Shown: positions 30,213-40,736 of the stretch, piece by piece
Layout of the letters: each line of letters begins with the position of its first letter
How positions within the stretch are numbered: position 1 is the stretch's first letter
Source: Coemansia sp. RSA 1804
Taxonomy: Eukaryota > Kickxellomycota > Kickxellomycetes > Kickxellales > Kickxellaceae
Reading direction: 5' to 3'
DNA: 64,000 nt
NCBI GenBank assembly: GCA_027578815.1
Contig: JANBTH010000007.1
Coordinates: forward strand, 25,136-89,135
The notes under the pieces: generated by a model
What the model saw: only the letters and a program-made list of their open reading frames with translations
What the model was told of the DNA's origin: nothing
Databases searched by the model: none
Made by a program: the position numbers and the translations under genes

Positions 30213-31151
30213 ATGGCCTCCTCCTCCGCCTACGTCAACATCAACTCGGCGCTTCCCGACACCTCGGACCGCATGCTGTTTGCGGTGCCCAAGAAGGGAC
30301 GCCTGTACGACCAGTGCATAGGGCTGCTAACCAGCATCGGGATTGAATTCAACCGCAAACCACGCCACGACATTGCGCTGGTGACCAACATGCCGGTAGC
30401 ACTGGTGTTCCTCCCGGCGGCAGACATCGCCGCGTACGTGGCCAAGGGGAACGTTGATCTGGGGATCACCGGATTGGACATCATCCGGGAGTCGCAGACG
30501 GAGAACGACGTGGCCGAGCTGATCCGGCTGGGCTTCGGGAAATGCAGACTGCAGATCCAGGCGCCGGCCGGGAACCAGTCGGTCCGCAGTGCGCAGGACC
30601 TGGTAGGCAAGCGCATCGTGACCAGCTTCATCAACCTGACGCGGCAGCGGTTTGCCGAGCTCGAGGGCGTGGACGACCCGAGCAAGATCACCACGCAGGT
30701 GCGGTTTGTGTCCGGCAGCGTGGAGGCGGCGTGCGGGTTGGGGCTGGCCGACGGAATCGTTGATCTTGTGGAGTCGGGCGACACGATGCGCGCCGCCGGC
30801 CTCCATGCCATCGACACCGTCATGGAAACCGAGTCGGTTCTCATCACCAACGCCCACGCCAGGTTCCCGCACCTGGCCGAGACCATCAAGCAGCGCGTCG
30901 AGGGTGTGCTGGCGGCGCGCAAATACGTTCTGTGCCAGTACAATATCGAGCGCGGAATGCTCGAGCAGGCGTCGGCTATTGCGCCTGGTCGTCAGGCTCC
31001 CACCGTTACTTCGCTGGAGCCCATGGGCGGTGCCTGGGTTGCCGTCAGCGTGATGATCGAGAAGAGGTGTCTGGCCGAGAAGATGGATGCTCTGAAGGAG
31101 CTTGGTGCCACCGATATAATAGTTCTGCAGATAGTCAACACGCGAGCGTAG
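30213..31151 (+). CDS. HIS1: ATP phosphoribosyltransferase
   Basis: 312 residues from the ATG at 30213 (MASSSAYVNINS); the frame extends upstream only through T-rich leader. It catalyses the first step of histidine synthesis, joining ATP and PRPP. Key motifs: FAVPKKGRLYDQ, GNVDLGITGLD, KRIVTSFINLTRQRF, and the HisG signature GIVDLVESGDTMRAAGL. The C-terminal ~75 residues form the HisG_C regulatory domain, where histidine inhibits long-form enzymes. Length compares well with yeast His1 (297). It starts 222 bp after the S9 peptidase and converges on the TRM61-like gene. Confidence 0.95.
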   Translation: MASSSAYVNINSALPDTSDRMLFAVPKKGRLYDQCIGLLTSIGIEFNRKPRHDIALVTNMPVALVFLPAADIAAYVAKGNVDLGITGLDIIRESQTENDVAELIRLGFGKCRLQIQAPAGNQSVRSAQDLVGKRIVTSFINLTRQRFAELEGVDDPSKITTQVRFVSGSVEAACGLGLADGIVDLVESGDTMRAAGLHAIDTVMETESVLITNAHARFPHLAETIKQRVEGVLAARKYVLCQYNIERGMLEQASAIAPGRQAPTVTSLEPMGGAWVAVSVMIEKRCLAEKMDALKELGATDIIVLQIVNTRA

Positions 31152-31400
31152 CAAGGATAAAAAGAAAAATAAAAAGAAGTTAAGAGAGGTGAGCTGACGA
31201 ACAAGTGACTTTTTCCAAGCGCTCCCTTCCTCTTCTTTCACATAGCATTTACACTCAGGCTATACAACATCTGCAACAACTGGCATACAATATACAATAG
31301 TAAAATCAAAATTAAAGGAGATGAGAAAGCATTTAATATGAAAGGTTGCAGGGCCAGTTTACCTCTTTATTCACAAAAAAGAAAATAAGCACAACATTGG

Positions 31401-32534
31401 CTAGTTGGCTGCTGGCGTTTCTGGTTCTGGTTCTGGTTCCTGTTCTGGTTCTGCTGCCTGATCTGATCTGGGGGCTGCGCACTTGCGAAGCTTGACAAGG
31501 AACGCAGTGTGGCCGGCAGGCGTGTGCGTTGGTCTGCAGACCATCGCCACGTCGGGGTTCTCGGGATCGCCAGAAAAGTTGTTTCCACTGCGAACAACCG
31601 TGGTACGCACATCCCAGGACCGCCACTGCACCTCCAGCACATCCTCGACACGCAGCGGCCACGGCCTGCATTCGCGCACCAGATCAATGACCTGCGACAT
31701 GTTTGGCAGATAGCACACGCAGAACCGGTCCGTGCGGAGCCGCTGGGCCACCAGCGGGAGCTGCGTCCACGGAGCCGGCATATCGAGCGCAATCGCATCG
31801 AAGACTGGCAGCGGTTCACCAACCAGCCCATTCTGACTACTAGGCTCATTGCTGCCGTCTATTTTGGAGAAAACCTCGCTCAGCTCGCCCACATGGAAGG
31901 CAACAGACCCCAGCAGTCGGCCGCGCTGGAACCGGCCAGCCAGCATCTTCGCATGCGCACTGGTATCCGGGTTCCGCTCCACCGTGTACACGCGCCCAGC
32001 GGATCCCACGGCCCGTGCCAGATGCAGCGTCAGCGATCCGTTTCCCGTTCCGGCCTCCAGCACATTATCGCCAGGACCGACATCAAGCATCGAAACAATG
32101 GCTGCTGCGTCCTTTGGGTATATCGGCGTACACTTGCGCTTGCCCAGCAGCACAAACTCCTCCAGCGTCGGATGATGGACAAAGAACAAGCTGTTGCTAC
32201 TGCTGCTGCTGCTGCTGCTATTTGGTTCCAATGCCTTGGTTTCCCCCTCTTTCTCCTTTCTTTCTTCCCGACGCTTGCTTGCCACCCGGTCACGTGGCTC
32301 CCGCCCGATTATGTCTCTGTGGTGCAGCACGCCTCTGCGCGTGTGGTATGTCTGCGTGGAGTCTAGCGGCCCGATCATCGCTTGCTTGCCGCCGCGCGAG
32401 CATTCGCGCACTATCACCATATCGCCCTCCTGGAACGCCCGCGAGATAACATTGTTGCTATCGCTGCTGCTATACCATCGTTTGGGCGCTATGTGGCTGC
32501 GTATCCGCATAATTGTTGCTGCTGTGCCCCCCAT
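31401..32534 (-). CDS. TRM61-like tRNA (adenine-58-N1) methyltransferase, probably mitochondrial
   Basis: 377 residues. The N-terminus (MRIRSHIAPKRWYSSSDSN, after a short MGGTAATI) is basic and serine-rich, like a mitochondrial import sequence. Then follow the TRM61 barrel-like N-domain (FQEGDMVIVRE), YPKDAAAIVSMLDVGPGDNVLEAGTGNGSLT with the AdoMet motif I, VERNPD, and the DMPAPW catalytic loop. TRM61 forms m1A58 in the T-loop of tRNAs. The targeting sequence and no obvious TRM6-binding extension suggest the TRMT61B-like mitochondrial branch. A polySer tract (~108-117) and a Glu/Pro repeat at the C-terminus are unusual. It converges on HIS1. Confidence 0.8.
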   Translation of the reverse strand: MGGTAATIMRIRSHIAPKRWYSSSDSNNVISRAFQEGDMVIVRECSRGGKQAMIGPLDSTQTYHTRRGVLHHRDIIGREPRDRVASKRREERKEKEGETKALEPNSSSSSSSSNSLFFVHHPTLEEFVLLGKRKCTPIYPKDAAAIVSMLDVGPGDNVLEAGTGNGSLTLHLARAVGSAGRVYTVERNPDTSAHAKMLAGRFQRGRLLGSVAFHVGELSEVFSKIDGSNEPSSQNGLVGEPLPVFDAIALDMPAPWTQLPLVAQRLRTDRFCVCYLPNMSQVIDLVRECRPWPLRVEDVLEVQWRSWDVRTTVVRSGNNFSGDPENPDVAMVCRPTHTPAGHTAFLVKLRKCAAPRSDQAAEPEQEPEPEPETPAAN

Positions 32535-32799
32535 TCCTCCCTTGTTATCTATTTATCAATCGGTCCTTGCAAAAAGCACAAAAAACTACTAATAGTAATA
32601 ATAAAAGTATCAGTGGTTCCAATGTACTGGAGTGACAGCGAAAGAAAGAAAGAAAGGTCTTTATTATTACTTTACATGGAGCATTAAAGCTGTATGCTAT
32701 CAGTCAGTCAGAAAAAAAAAGTTTTTCATGATAATCAAGGGAAAGTGCAAAAATAATCTCTCCCTTGCTCCCGCTCAAACTCTTTATCACCCCGTCTCC

Positions 32800-33792
32800 T
32801 CAATTCCCCTTCTCTTCAACCTCTTCTTCTTCTTCTTCCTGTTCCTCCTCATCTTCTTCTTCCTGACGGCCAAAATCGTCATCCACAAACGCATCGGCCA
32901 TAATCGCCTCGACATCCACGCCCTTTTCCTTGGCAGCCAGCGCAATCCGCTCATTAGCTCTCCGAAGAGCATCGATGTACCCATTCGCCTTATTGAGCAG
33001 ATAGATCTTGCTAACCATCTTTGGATCAACGTTGGGTAATCTGTGATGCAGGTCCTGGAAACACATTTTGAGCGAGTCTCTCCGCTTCTGCTCGGCCTGC
33101 TTGTGGTTGGTACGCCGTTTTTCGAGCCCCGACTTGAACTCTGAGCGGTAGTTGAGGCCGAGGAGCTCCGACTTGCCTTCCATTATGTTCTGGTAGTTGC
33201 TTTTGGTCGCCAGCCTAGTGACCACATCGGCCTCCAGTCCAACTATGTTTGTTGTGGATGTGGCTGCGATAACTACGGCTCCTCCTCTGGCTGGTCTCAA
33301 CTGCGGCGTGGTAGCATGCTCTTTTCCACCACCACCACTGCTGCTGCTGCTGGCGTTGCTGTTGCTGTTGCCGGCTACCGACGGCGTCAGCGGTGCAAGT
33401 GCTGGCGAAATGCCCGGCGATGTGCCGGCCTTGAGTGTCGATGGCACAAGCGGCGTGGTTCGCGGCGAGAGAAGTGCTTGTCTTGATCGTCGCCTAGTAG
33501 CCTCGTTGCGTCTGGGCTTTGTAGCCACCTTATTTCCAACAGTCTGCTGTTGCTGCTGTAGCTTATCAGTCGTAGCCGTCATCGACTTGCGCCTACCGCC
33601 ACGCTTCTTGATACCGCTGCTGTTGTCATTCTTGCCGTTAGCGTTGTCGGCAGTGGTAGCAATAATGCTTGCCTCTTCGATCTGCAGCGGAGGCGGGGCT
33701 GGCGGATGGAGGAACTCTGAGGGCATTGGCGCCGAATGCATGAGAAACACAGGCAGCGCGTGTTGTTCCGCCGTGCTGCTTCCCATCGGCTG

Positions 33793-33831
<39 letters not shown>

Positions 33832-34239
33832 AACTGGCAGACTTGCGATGCTTTGCGGGTTGACTATTTCTCCGGTGCTTGTGTGCGGCAGATGGTGTGC
33901 CGAGGCCGGCAGATTAAGCAGCGATGCGGGAGTGGCTGTAATGGGCTGTATGTCGTTGAGCTGGTGCAGTGTACGGGTGCCTTGCTTCTGGGTGCCCTTG
34001 GATGGCTCTGGAATGGTGAAGTCCGCCAGCGGCTGGTTGTTATTGCCGTTACCATGGCCATTGTTGCCATTGCTAGCCTCGTTGCTGGTCGTGGCAAGGA
34101 GAGAATCAGGCAGGTTTAACCCGGCAAACACGTTGGTTGCTGACGAGAATCCGCTGGTTGTAAACTGCAGATGCGGGGTGTTTTGCAAGGACGCTGCTAG
34201 CGACTCGAGCAGATAGTCTTCATTCGTCCACATGCTCTG

Positions 34240-34270
<31 letters not shown>

Positions 34271-34911
34271 TGCGGCTGCGGCTGTGTAGTCTGGCGGTAT
34301 GGGTGGTGACTGTTATTAGCTGTTGTGCCACGCCTACTTCTCCTGGAGCTGCTGCTGCTGTTATTGCTGTTGTTGCTGCTGCTGTTTCCAACGCTGTGCT
34401 TGTCAGTGTTCTGCATCTGCTGACGCCGCATGATATGCTCTGCAGTGGTTGAGAGTGACGGAGGAGGCATCGATATGGTGTCTGCAATCGACTGCGACAG
34501 CTGGAACTGAGCAAGCTGCTGCTGCTGCTGCTGCTGTTGCTGCTGGGACATGAGAGCTGGCGAAGTAAGAGGACTGAATGTCCCAGCTCCCATAGTATGC
34601 TGCGGAACCATTCCGCGCACCAGCGGTGTTGCTGTTGGCGACAAGAACGGAGTCAGCAGCTCAACCACTTCGGCCGCCTGCTGGTCAGTCAGACCTTCGA
34701 TTCCGCCTATCGTCAGCGGTGACATTGACGGAACATCTACTGCTGTTGTTGTTACTGCCGCTGCCGCTGTTGCTGATGCTGCTGATGCTGCTGCCGCGCT
34801 TTGTGGAATTGAAAGGCTCATTGGCGTCGGGAAATGCACCACTTGCTCCCCAACCTTGTTGCCCCGGCCACCCGTGTTGCCATTGTTTGTGTTGGAAGGA
34901 AAATGCGCCAT
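32800..34911 (-). CDS. bHLH transcription factor with polyQ tracts
   Basis: 703 residues from the ATG at 34911; the TTG one codon earlier is not used. A C-terminal bHLH domain (~595-660) reads NHKQAEQKRRDSLK for the basic region, with the His-Glu-Arg layout that binds CACGTG or CANNTG, then LHHRLP, a loop and KIYLLNKANGYIDALR for helix 2. Before it are long Gln, Asn and Ser tracts encoded by mixed codons, including runs of 8-11 Gln. An acidic EEEDEEE tail closes the protein. The target pathway cannot be named. Two CACGTG boxes lie ~600 bp upstream of the start. It is followed 265 bp later by the TRM61-like gene in the same orientation. Confidence 0.8.
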
Positions 34912-35487
34912 CAAAGCAGCTGGTTCCAGTCAAGATGTATAAACGCCTGGGTAAACCAGAAAGTGTAATAAAGAACAAGAAAAAAGGACTTTTCTTCCAG
35001 TCGGTCAGAGTCTAGCAATAGAATATGAATAAAGGAAAATGGCGAGGGAAAACGGAGAGGGGAGCAGAACAAGAAATGGATTGGGATTATTGACTGAGGC
35101 AAATGAAAAAAAAGATCAAAAACGAGAATAAAAAAAGAGGGAGCGGGAACAAAAAAAAACCCTGTAGACAATTTATCCCTTTTTTCTTTCCTACTAACAC
35201 ACAAAGAGTAGAAAAGGTCTTTAAAGGGCTTAAATATCGGTAAAAAGAGCCGGTAAACAATGAACTATAGAATATAAAAGATGGTGATGAAGAAATGGAG
35301 AAAAATGGATAGCTCTGCAAACTTGTCTCATCGCCTCAGCCAGACGATAAATAAACAACACAAACCATGATAACAAGGTAACAGTCACTTTTTCTCTTCA
35401 TCTAAACAAAAAGCAACTGAATAAACAACTGCTCGAGTTGCTATTTCTTATGCCTTTTTTCAAAGCTCTACCATTCTACAAAAAAAA

Positions 35488-35493
35488 CACGTG
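35488..35493. promoter_or_regulatory. E-box CACGTG
   Basis: Palindromic E-box in the upstream region of the bHLH gene, 51 bp from a second copy at 35539. Confidence 0.4.
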
Positions 35494-35538
35494 CGGAGTT
35501 GCTTGCTTTCCAGATTGCTGGTAGCCAATTGCTCGGCC

Positions 35539-35544
35539 CACGTG
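35539..35544. promoter_or_regulatory. E-box CACGTG
   Basis: Second E-box of the pair, ~630 bp upstream of the bHLH start, within a GC-richer patch (GGCCCACGTGCGC). Confidence 0.4.
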
Positions 35545-35806
35545 CGCTGCCTCTGCTTGAAACTCACCACAGCTGAAAAGAGCAGATCCTCTTAATACTG
35601 TGCCTAAAAGGTGGTCTTTCACCAATGGGTGGTTGTTCCCTTTTAGATTTTTAGATGGAAATGGAGAGGAGAAATCCCTCTTTCTCTTCTTGGTAGATTT
35701 CGCAGGCCTTGGCTCTAGAAACGCAGCTAATCCAAAAGCATCTTTTTATGCTGCATCGATCGGAATAATGAAATGTTGGAACAGAAGAAACAGTCACGGG
35801 TCTATT

Positions 35807-37348
35807 CTACTCCAGCATATTGTCCTCTGCATTTTGCTTGTTGGTTTCCCGAAGCCTCAAAAGACAGAGACGCACCTCGTCCTTCCAGTCAACGAAAAAG
35901 TATATATAGCCGATCTGAAGCGAGGAAGCAACAACAACGCCGGTGCATCCGCCCCACCAGAGTCCAAATGTCTCCAGTTGCCTTGCATATGCCAGATATA
36001 GCCCCGTTGGCACAGCACACGCGTAAAACCCAAACACGAGTATGTTAGCGCTGGTCTTCTGGCGTCCAAGTCCACGCAGAATGGCAGCCAACACAGCATC
36101 TAGACCATCGCTGACAATAAGGATGCAGGCAACCGGCGCCAGCTTTGCAGTCTCCTGGGCCACATTTGGATCGTCCGTGTACAGCGATATCCACCAGCTT
36201 CCGCAGAACAGCACAAACATTGTGCCCATCATTCCAATTAGCGCCGATGACAACAGAGACACATACGCTGTTATACGTGCCTGCCGTGGCTTTGCTGCTC
36301 CTATCAGATTACCAATCCGAGGAGTTGCGCCATATCCAACGCCATTGCTAAAATGGTACAGCAGCTGCACCGTGTTAAGCATGATGGCGTTTCCAGCCAG
36401 CTGATTAGAGCCAAAGTACGATGCTCCAAGCGCAATGAGCTCAAAGCAGACCCACGCCGAGCATGAGGTGAATACGGCTGGAATGGCAAGCCGGTAGTAG
36501 GCCCACAGGTTGCGGAACGCACCCAGCCTCCATCCGCCCCACGCCTCTGCTGCTGGGCTCTTGCGGACATACAGGAGAATCCCAGCCAGCAAGGCAAAGT
36601 TTGATACCGCGTTGACGATTGGCGCTCCAATAAACCCTATGCCGTACCTATCCGACAGGACAAACACATAGCAGCTGATCCAGTGAATCGGGGTGACAAT
36701 CACAACTATCAAAGTGGCTGCCCGCATAATCCCCTGTGCTTGCATGAACCGTTTGGTTGATTCAAACAGAGCAAATGGCAGAACACATGGAATCTGCATT
36801 CGCAGAAACAGTCCTGAAAGACGCGCAATCTCTGGATCTTGTCCCAGAAACAGAAGCAGGCTTCTGGAATGCCACATTACTGGCGCAACCAAAAGAAAAT
36901 GGCCAACAACCGCTATTATTCCGCGCTGAAAGTGGAATCCAACAAGTGTCTTGTCACGGGAAGCCGTGAATGCAGTGCTGCAGAACGTATCCATTGCAGA
37001 CACATATCCGAACGTCGGTGCCATTGCCAGGACTGCCTGAAATGTCAGTGCAAGCGACATTGCGCCAAGCTCCTTGGCGCCCAAACGACCGACCACAAGA
37101 AAGTTGGCTGTGTGAAAGGTCATCTCTAAAAGCAGTGCCACTGTTGTTAGTGCTGATGACGACGCGATCCATGCAAACTCTCTTTTCGCGGCACAAAAGT
37201 AGGGCTCGGTGGTGTCGTTCTTTGAGATTGCAATATCTAGCTCCGACATACTGGCTTGAAGAAGAGGCGTTGCTTCACTGTTATTGTCCAGCCTTTCGTC
37301 TATCCCTTGAACATCTTTTCTTTGATTACCGTTGCTAGCCAATGACAT
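35807..37348 (-). CDS. MATE family efflux transporter
   Basis: 513 residues with a ~55-residue hydrophilic N-terminus and 12 membrane spans. Family features include MTFHTANFLVVGRLGAKELGAMSLALTF in the first helices, TFGYVSAMDTFCSTAFTA, and a matching second half (ELIALGASYFGSNQLAGNAIML, GYGATPRIGNLIGA). MATE carriers expel cationic drugs and metabolites by proton or sodium antiport at the plasma or vacuolar membrane. A fungal orthologue is yeast Erc1, but I cannot assign one-to-one orthology. It diverges from the pseudo-trypsin gene. Confidence 0.92.
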   Translation of the reverse strand: MSLASNGNQRKDVQGIDERLDNNSEATPLLQASMSELDIAISKNDTTEPYFCAAKREFAWIASSSALTTVALLLEMTFHTANFLVVGRLGAKELGAMSLALTFQAVLAMAPTFGYVSAMDTFCSTAFTASRDKTLVGFHFQRGIIAVVGHFLLVAPVMWHSRSLLLFLGQDPEIARLSGLFLRMQIPCVLPFALFESTKRFMQAQGIMRAATLIVVIVTPIHWISCYVFVLSDRYGIGFIGAPIVNAVSNFALLAGILLYVRKSPAAEAWGGWRLGAFRNLWAYYRLAIPAVFTSCSAWVCFELIALGASYFGSNQLAGNAIMLNTVQLLYHFSNGVGYGATPRIGNLIGAAKPRQARITAYVSLLSSALIGMMGTMFVLFCGSWWISLYTDDPNVAQETAKLAPVACILIVSDGLDAVLAAILRGLGRQKTSANILVFGFYACAVPTGLYLAYARQLETFGLWWGGCTGVVVASSLQIGYIYFFVDWKDEVRLCLLRLRETNKQNAEDNMLE

Positions 37349-38501
37349 CTTGCCTTTAATAAAAGATATATCCGCAAAACTCGAATATGTTAAACAGAAT
37401 AGATATGGAAACTAGAATAAAATATTATACTTATCAAAGAGAAGAATAGGTATGAAATACACAATTGCAAAGCATCTTTATTTCTCCTGGTGAAGTTTGT
37501 GGAACGTGGAGGTACATGAGAAATAACATAATCAGATGTTGTTTTAGCTATAAACACTGCATTAGAGTATGCGGAAATAAAAAAGATTCACTTAAAAAAA
37601 CTAGTCTACACTTTGTAATAATCGATTTGCTTTTGAAGCACCAAAGACTAACAATTTCCATAAACCAAAGCAACTCAAAACCGAGACTAGCAGCATTTTT
37701 AACTTGTTTCCAGAGCATCAAGTTATTAATATTAATGTAATATCCAGCGCACACTTGTTCGGATGTTCTCATCTCTGGAAATTGGCTGATTAAACCTCTG
37801 TCATTTCTAATTTCTTTGAAGACGCCTACTCCCAGTCAAGTATTTGTCTATTACTAAGCAGCCTTTTATGAAAGATTCAATTATTTGAATATAGTTTATC
37901 GATTATAAATAAACTGACTTTTTTTGGTAAAAGAGTACTGGCAGAATGATATCTACAACAAGCAGGTTTAAATCAACAATTAAATATTTAATTACTTCAT
38001 CTATATAGCAGCTTTTATTGGGCGTTTGCACTAAAAGGTTGTAGCACTAGGAAAAATGGGCTTTTATTATCAATTGTGTGAATATCATATATTGAAACCA
38101 GCGCTGTAGTTTACTGCCTTTTCACGGCCTTTTTCTTTTCTTTTCTTTTCTTTTCTTGCGGATATTCAATAGCAAAAGCCTTTATAAAGCCCATTGCCAA
38201 TTTAGATATGGAAAAAAACTAGCAGAAACAATTTCTTTCTTTCTTTCTTTCTTCCTTTCTAAGAATTTGTTGCGTCTTTTTAGTTACAAAATAATAATAA
38301 AACCAAAAAAAGCATGCAAAGTGTGTTGGTGATAGTACCTGTCTGCCATTCACATTACAATCTACAAAGATGGTATTCCGATAAAATGTAAAACAGTTCG
38401 TTTTCAAGCGTACCTTTTCGATACCAATTTTCTGTTTTTCCCTCCTTTTTCTTGCATGTATTTCTATACTATTATACAATTTCCTTGATAATAATAAAAC
38501 T
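37349..38501. other. Divergent intergenic region with simple repeats
   Basis: AT-rich promoter space for the MATE gene and the trypsin-like gene. Contains TTTTC repeats at ~38130-38156 and TTTC repeats at ~38231-38252. No gene seen. Confidence 0.6.
38130..38156. repeat. TTTTC microsatellite
   Basis: About five to six tandem TTTTC units in the intergenic region. Confidence 0.8.
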
Positions 38502-40073
38502 ATGGCGCTACTAAGGACAGCGTTGCTCTGTCTAGTCGGTATCAACGGTATAGTCCAGCTGTGCAGTCTGCCGGTCAGCGCACACCTTTTTCACGAGCGA
38601 GATGGTACTCCTGATGTCAAGAGCGATCTCAAAACGTCAAAGAGAGGCGTACTGGTAAAGAACAACAAGGTGACGTCCTGCGAGCTAGGGCTTTTCAGCG
38701 ACCTCCGTTCAGTTTTAAGCGCAGACTGCCTAGATTATACAAGCGACAATAAACTGGACACAACAACAACCTATATGGTTTACGTTGACGACGGCATCGA
38801 CGGAAAGGCGGACAAGTACCAGGTGCAGAGAGTGACTGTGCATCCCGATTATAACCCAACAACAAAGGCAAACAACATTGCAACGCTTAATTACAACATG
38901 GGGATGAACTCTACCTGGCACAATGTTTTCGGAATTGGACGCGAAAAGTACTGGGGCAAAATGGTGTACACGAGGAGCACAATAACGGATCTAGACGCAA
39001 TGAAATGGAATGATCCAGAGTATGTGTTTGACCCTGTCACATCGGAGGACTCTACCTGCGGCTCAATGTCGGTTCTTTACAGCGCAAACAAATACGACTT
39101 TACATGTATTGGGAACTACACCAAGTCATCTAATAGTGATCTTACGCAATGCGGCACGCCCTTCGGAACAGCATACACGTATATAGACAATACGCTGTAT
39201 CCTGTTGGATTCTACAGCTACTCATCTGCCGTTGGCGATGCTGGGGATACCGGGTTATGCGACGTCAAGTCTGTTCGCAACTACTATAGTGCGATATCCG
39301 ACTGGATGGTGTATACTGGGAAACAAACGTCAATCAACGTACTTAATTATTACCCAGTAGGCACTGGTTTGACGCCAATCAACACCCCAGACTATACACT
39401 AAGAGATCCTGGTGTCTCTGAAGATGGAAAGTTCAAGGTTGTCGGTGGTGATTACTACAAGGACCAGGGTTTATTCACAGCGTCTGTGACGTCGGATACG
39501 ATTACTGCAATAACAACAGAGTTTTCAGAGCAATCCAGTGGTGCCGAATCCGGCATGGACGATAGAGCAACTATAGATGATAGCAGCGTGGATACGACTG
39601 CTACCGAGACAGATACAAACACCAAGGAGGACAGCGAGAGCATCTCATCTGGCGATAAACTCTACATTTCGTCAAACGACATCAATAGCAAGGACGAATC
39701 CGGTGGAGAGGGTTCGAACAAGAAGACGATCATTATTGCAGTAGTATGCGCAGTTGTCGGAGCGGGTATACTATTTGCGATATTGTTCCTCGTGTACAGA
39801 AGGTGGAGGAAGAGGAGCAGTAAGCAAAGGGTCGAGGAGGCGGATATAAGGGCAGCAATATATGACATGGAGAAGGTGGGAACGGCTGGTCCAGATGTAA
39901 ACTACTTTGCAGGAAATGGATACAGCCAGACCAGACAATCACCACGATCGCTACCGCCACATCTCAATATCGATGTCAATGGCCGCCGACACGAGCACCA
40001 TTCTCCGGTATACGACTTTGAGGTTCCAACACCGAACCGTCCGCCAAAGAAGAACTTTATTGACACAGAATAA
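38502..40073 (+). CDS. Membrane-anchored trypsin-like protein lacking the catalytic triad
   Basis: 523 residues. A signal peptide (LLRTALLCLVGINGIVQL) leads to an ectodomain with the trypsin order: GVLVKNNKV, RSVLSADCL where the TAAHC His should be, then VQRVTVHPDYNPTTKANNIATL where ND-I-A-L-L has its Asp, and a later CGTPFGTAY in place of GDSGGP. All three catalytic residues appear lost, so it is a likely pseudo-protease. A Ser/Thr/Asp-rich stalk follows, then one membrane span (~408-429, IIIAVVCAVVGAGILFAILF), a basic stop-transfer RRWRKR and a ~85-residue cytosolic tail. It probably acts in binding or adhesion at the cell surface. The trypsin match is by pattern only. Confidence 0.7.
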   Translation: MALLRTALLCLVGINGIVQLCSLPVSAHLFHERDGTPDVKSDLKTSKRGVLVKNNKVTSCELGLFSDLRSVLSADCLDYTSDNKLDTTTTYMVYVDDGIDGKADKYQVQRVTVHPDYNPTTKANNIATLNYNMGMNSTWHNVFGIGREKYWGKMVYTRSTITDLDAMKWNDPEYVFDPVTSEDSTCGSMSVLYSANKYDFTCIGNYTKSSNSDLTQCGTPFGTAYTYIDNTLYPVGFYSYSSAVGDAGDTGLCDVKSVRNYYSAISDWMVYTGKQTSINVLNYYPVGTGLTPINTPDYTLRDPGVSEDGKFKVVGGDYYKDQGLFTASVTSDTITAITTEFSEQSSGAESGMDDRATIDDSSVDTTATETDTNTKEDSESISSGDKLYISSNDINSKDESGGEGSNKKTIIIAVVCAVVGAGILFAILFLVYRRWRKRSSKQRVEEADIRAAIYDMEKVGTAGPDVNYFAGNGYSQTRQSPRSLPPHLNIDVNGRRHEHHSPVYDFEVPTPNRPPKKNFIDTE

Positions 40074-40108
40074 ACCATACACGCATGCCTTTTGGAGCAA
40101 CTATAATT

Positions 40109-40114
40109 AATAAA
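40109..40114 (+). terminator. Poly(A) signal of the trypsin-like gene
   Basis: AATAAA 36 bp past the stop codon. Confidence 0.5.
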
Positions 40115-40720
40115 ATGTTTTTTATTTCGACTCCAATCCAATCATTAACTAGAAGGCAAGAGTTTGGAAGAAACGAATATGATTGGGAAGGGACCGACTA
40201 GAATGAATCGTCTGTGGGCCCAACAAATTTGATATCTTTTACCCAGATTGGCAATTGAAAAAATAGCCATCATCCATTGAAATAACTTTTTATTATGAAC
40301 CTAAATTTTTTTAGCTCAACAGAATCAATAACAATAACGAAAACAGCGAGGAGGGGGAGAGGGATCGCCCCTTCAAGAATGGGAATATTCACAAGCCTTT
40401 TTCATTAATATTTTTGGGTAGAATATTAAGATAAAGGTTTTACATTCACTGATTATTTTCGTCTCTGTCCAACTGGATCGGTTGTTCTAGCAAAAGATTT
40501 TTTGAGCATATGATGATCACAGCTGGGGAAAGAGGCGTCACAGAGCGGCGATTGTTCCTCTTGCACAATTTAGACATGAATTTTGCTTTTTTCATATTCT
40601 ATCTTCCTCGTCGTCTAAAATAAAGTAGGACAGAACAAGAGACGAGAGCAACCTGTGCTTTCTTGTTTCACAGCTATATATTTTTTTGCATTCACCTGTA
40701 CTTGTTACCTAGCAGAAGGG

Positions 40721-40727
40721 TATATAA
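40721..40727 (+). promoter_or_regulatory. TATATAA immediately before the P5 ATPase ATG
   Basis: Lies 10-16 bp upstream of the ATG. If it were the working TATA box, transcripts would start inside the ORF, so either it is not used or a shorter isoform exists. The signal peptide at the annotated start supports the full-length protein. Confidence 0.3.
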
Positions 40728-40736
40728 TATCATATA

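Larger units (their letters stand above)
34912..35806. other. Intergenic between bHLH and MATE genes
   Basis: Promoter of the bHLH gene and 3' region of the MATE gene. It contains two CACGTG boxes at 35488 and 35539. A plus-strand frame at 35600-36001 overlaps the MATE gene in antisense and is not convincing. Confidence 0.6.
40074..40736. other. Intergenic, upstream of the P5 ATPase
   Basis: Begins with the 3' end of the trypsin-like gene, including AATAAA at 40109. The rest is AT-rich promoter with a TATATAA box at 40721. No gene. Confidence 0.6.

Noticed and set aside
35600..36001. 133-codon plus-strand ORF
   Set aside because: Most of its length is antisense to the MATE gene; no motif.
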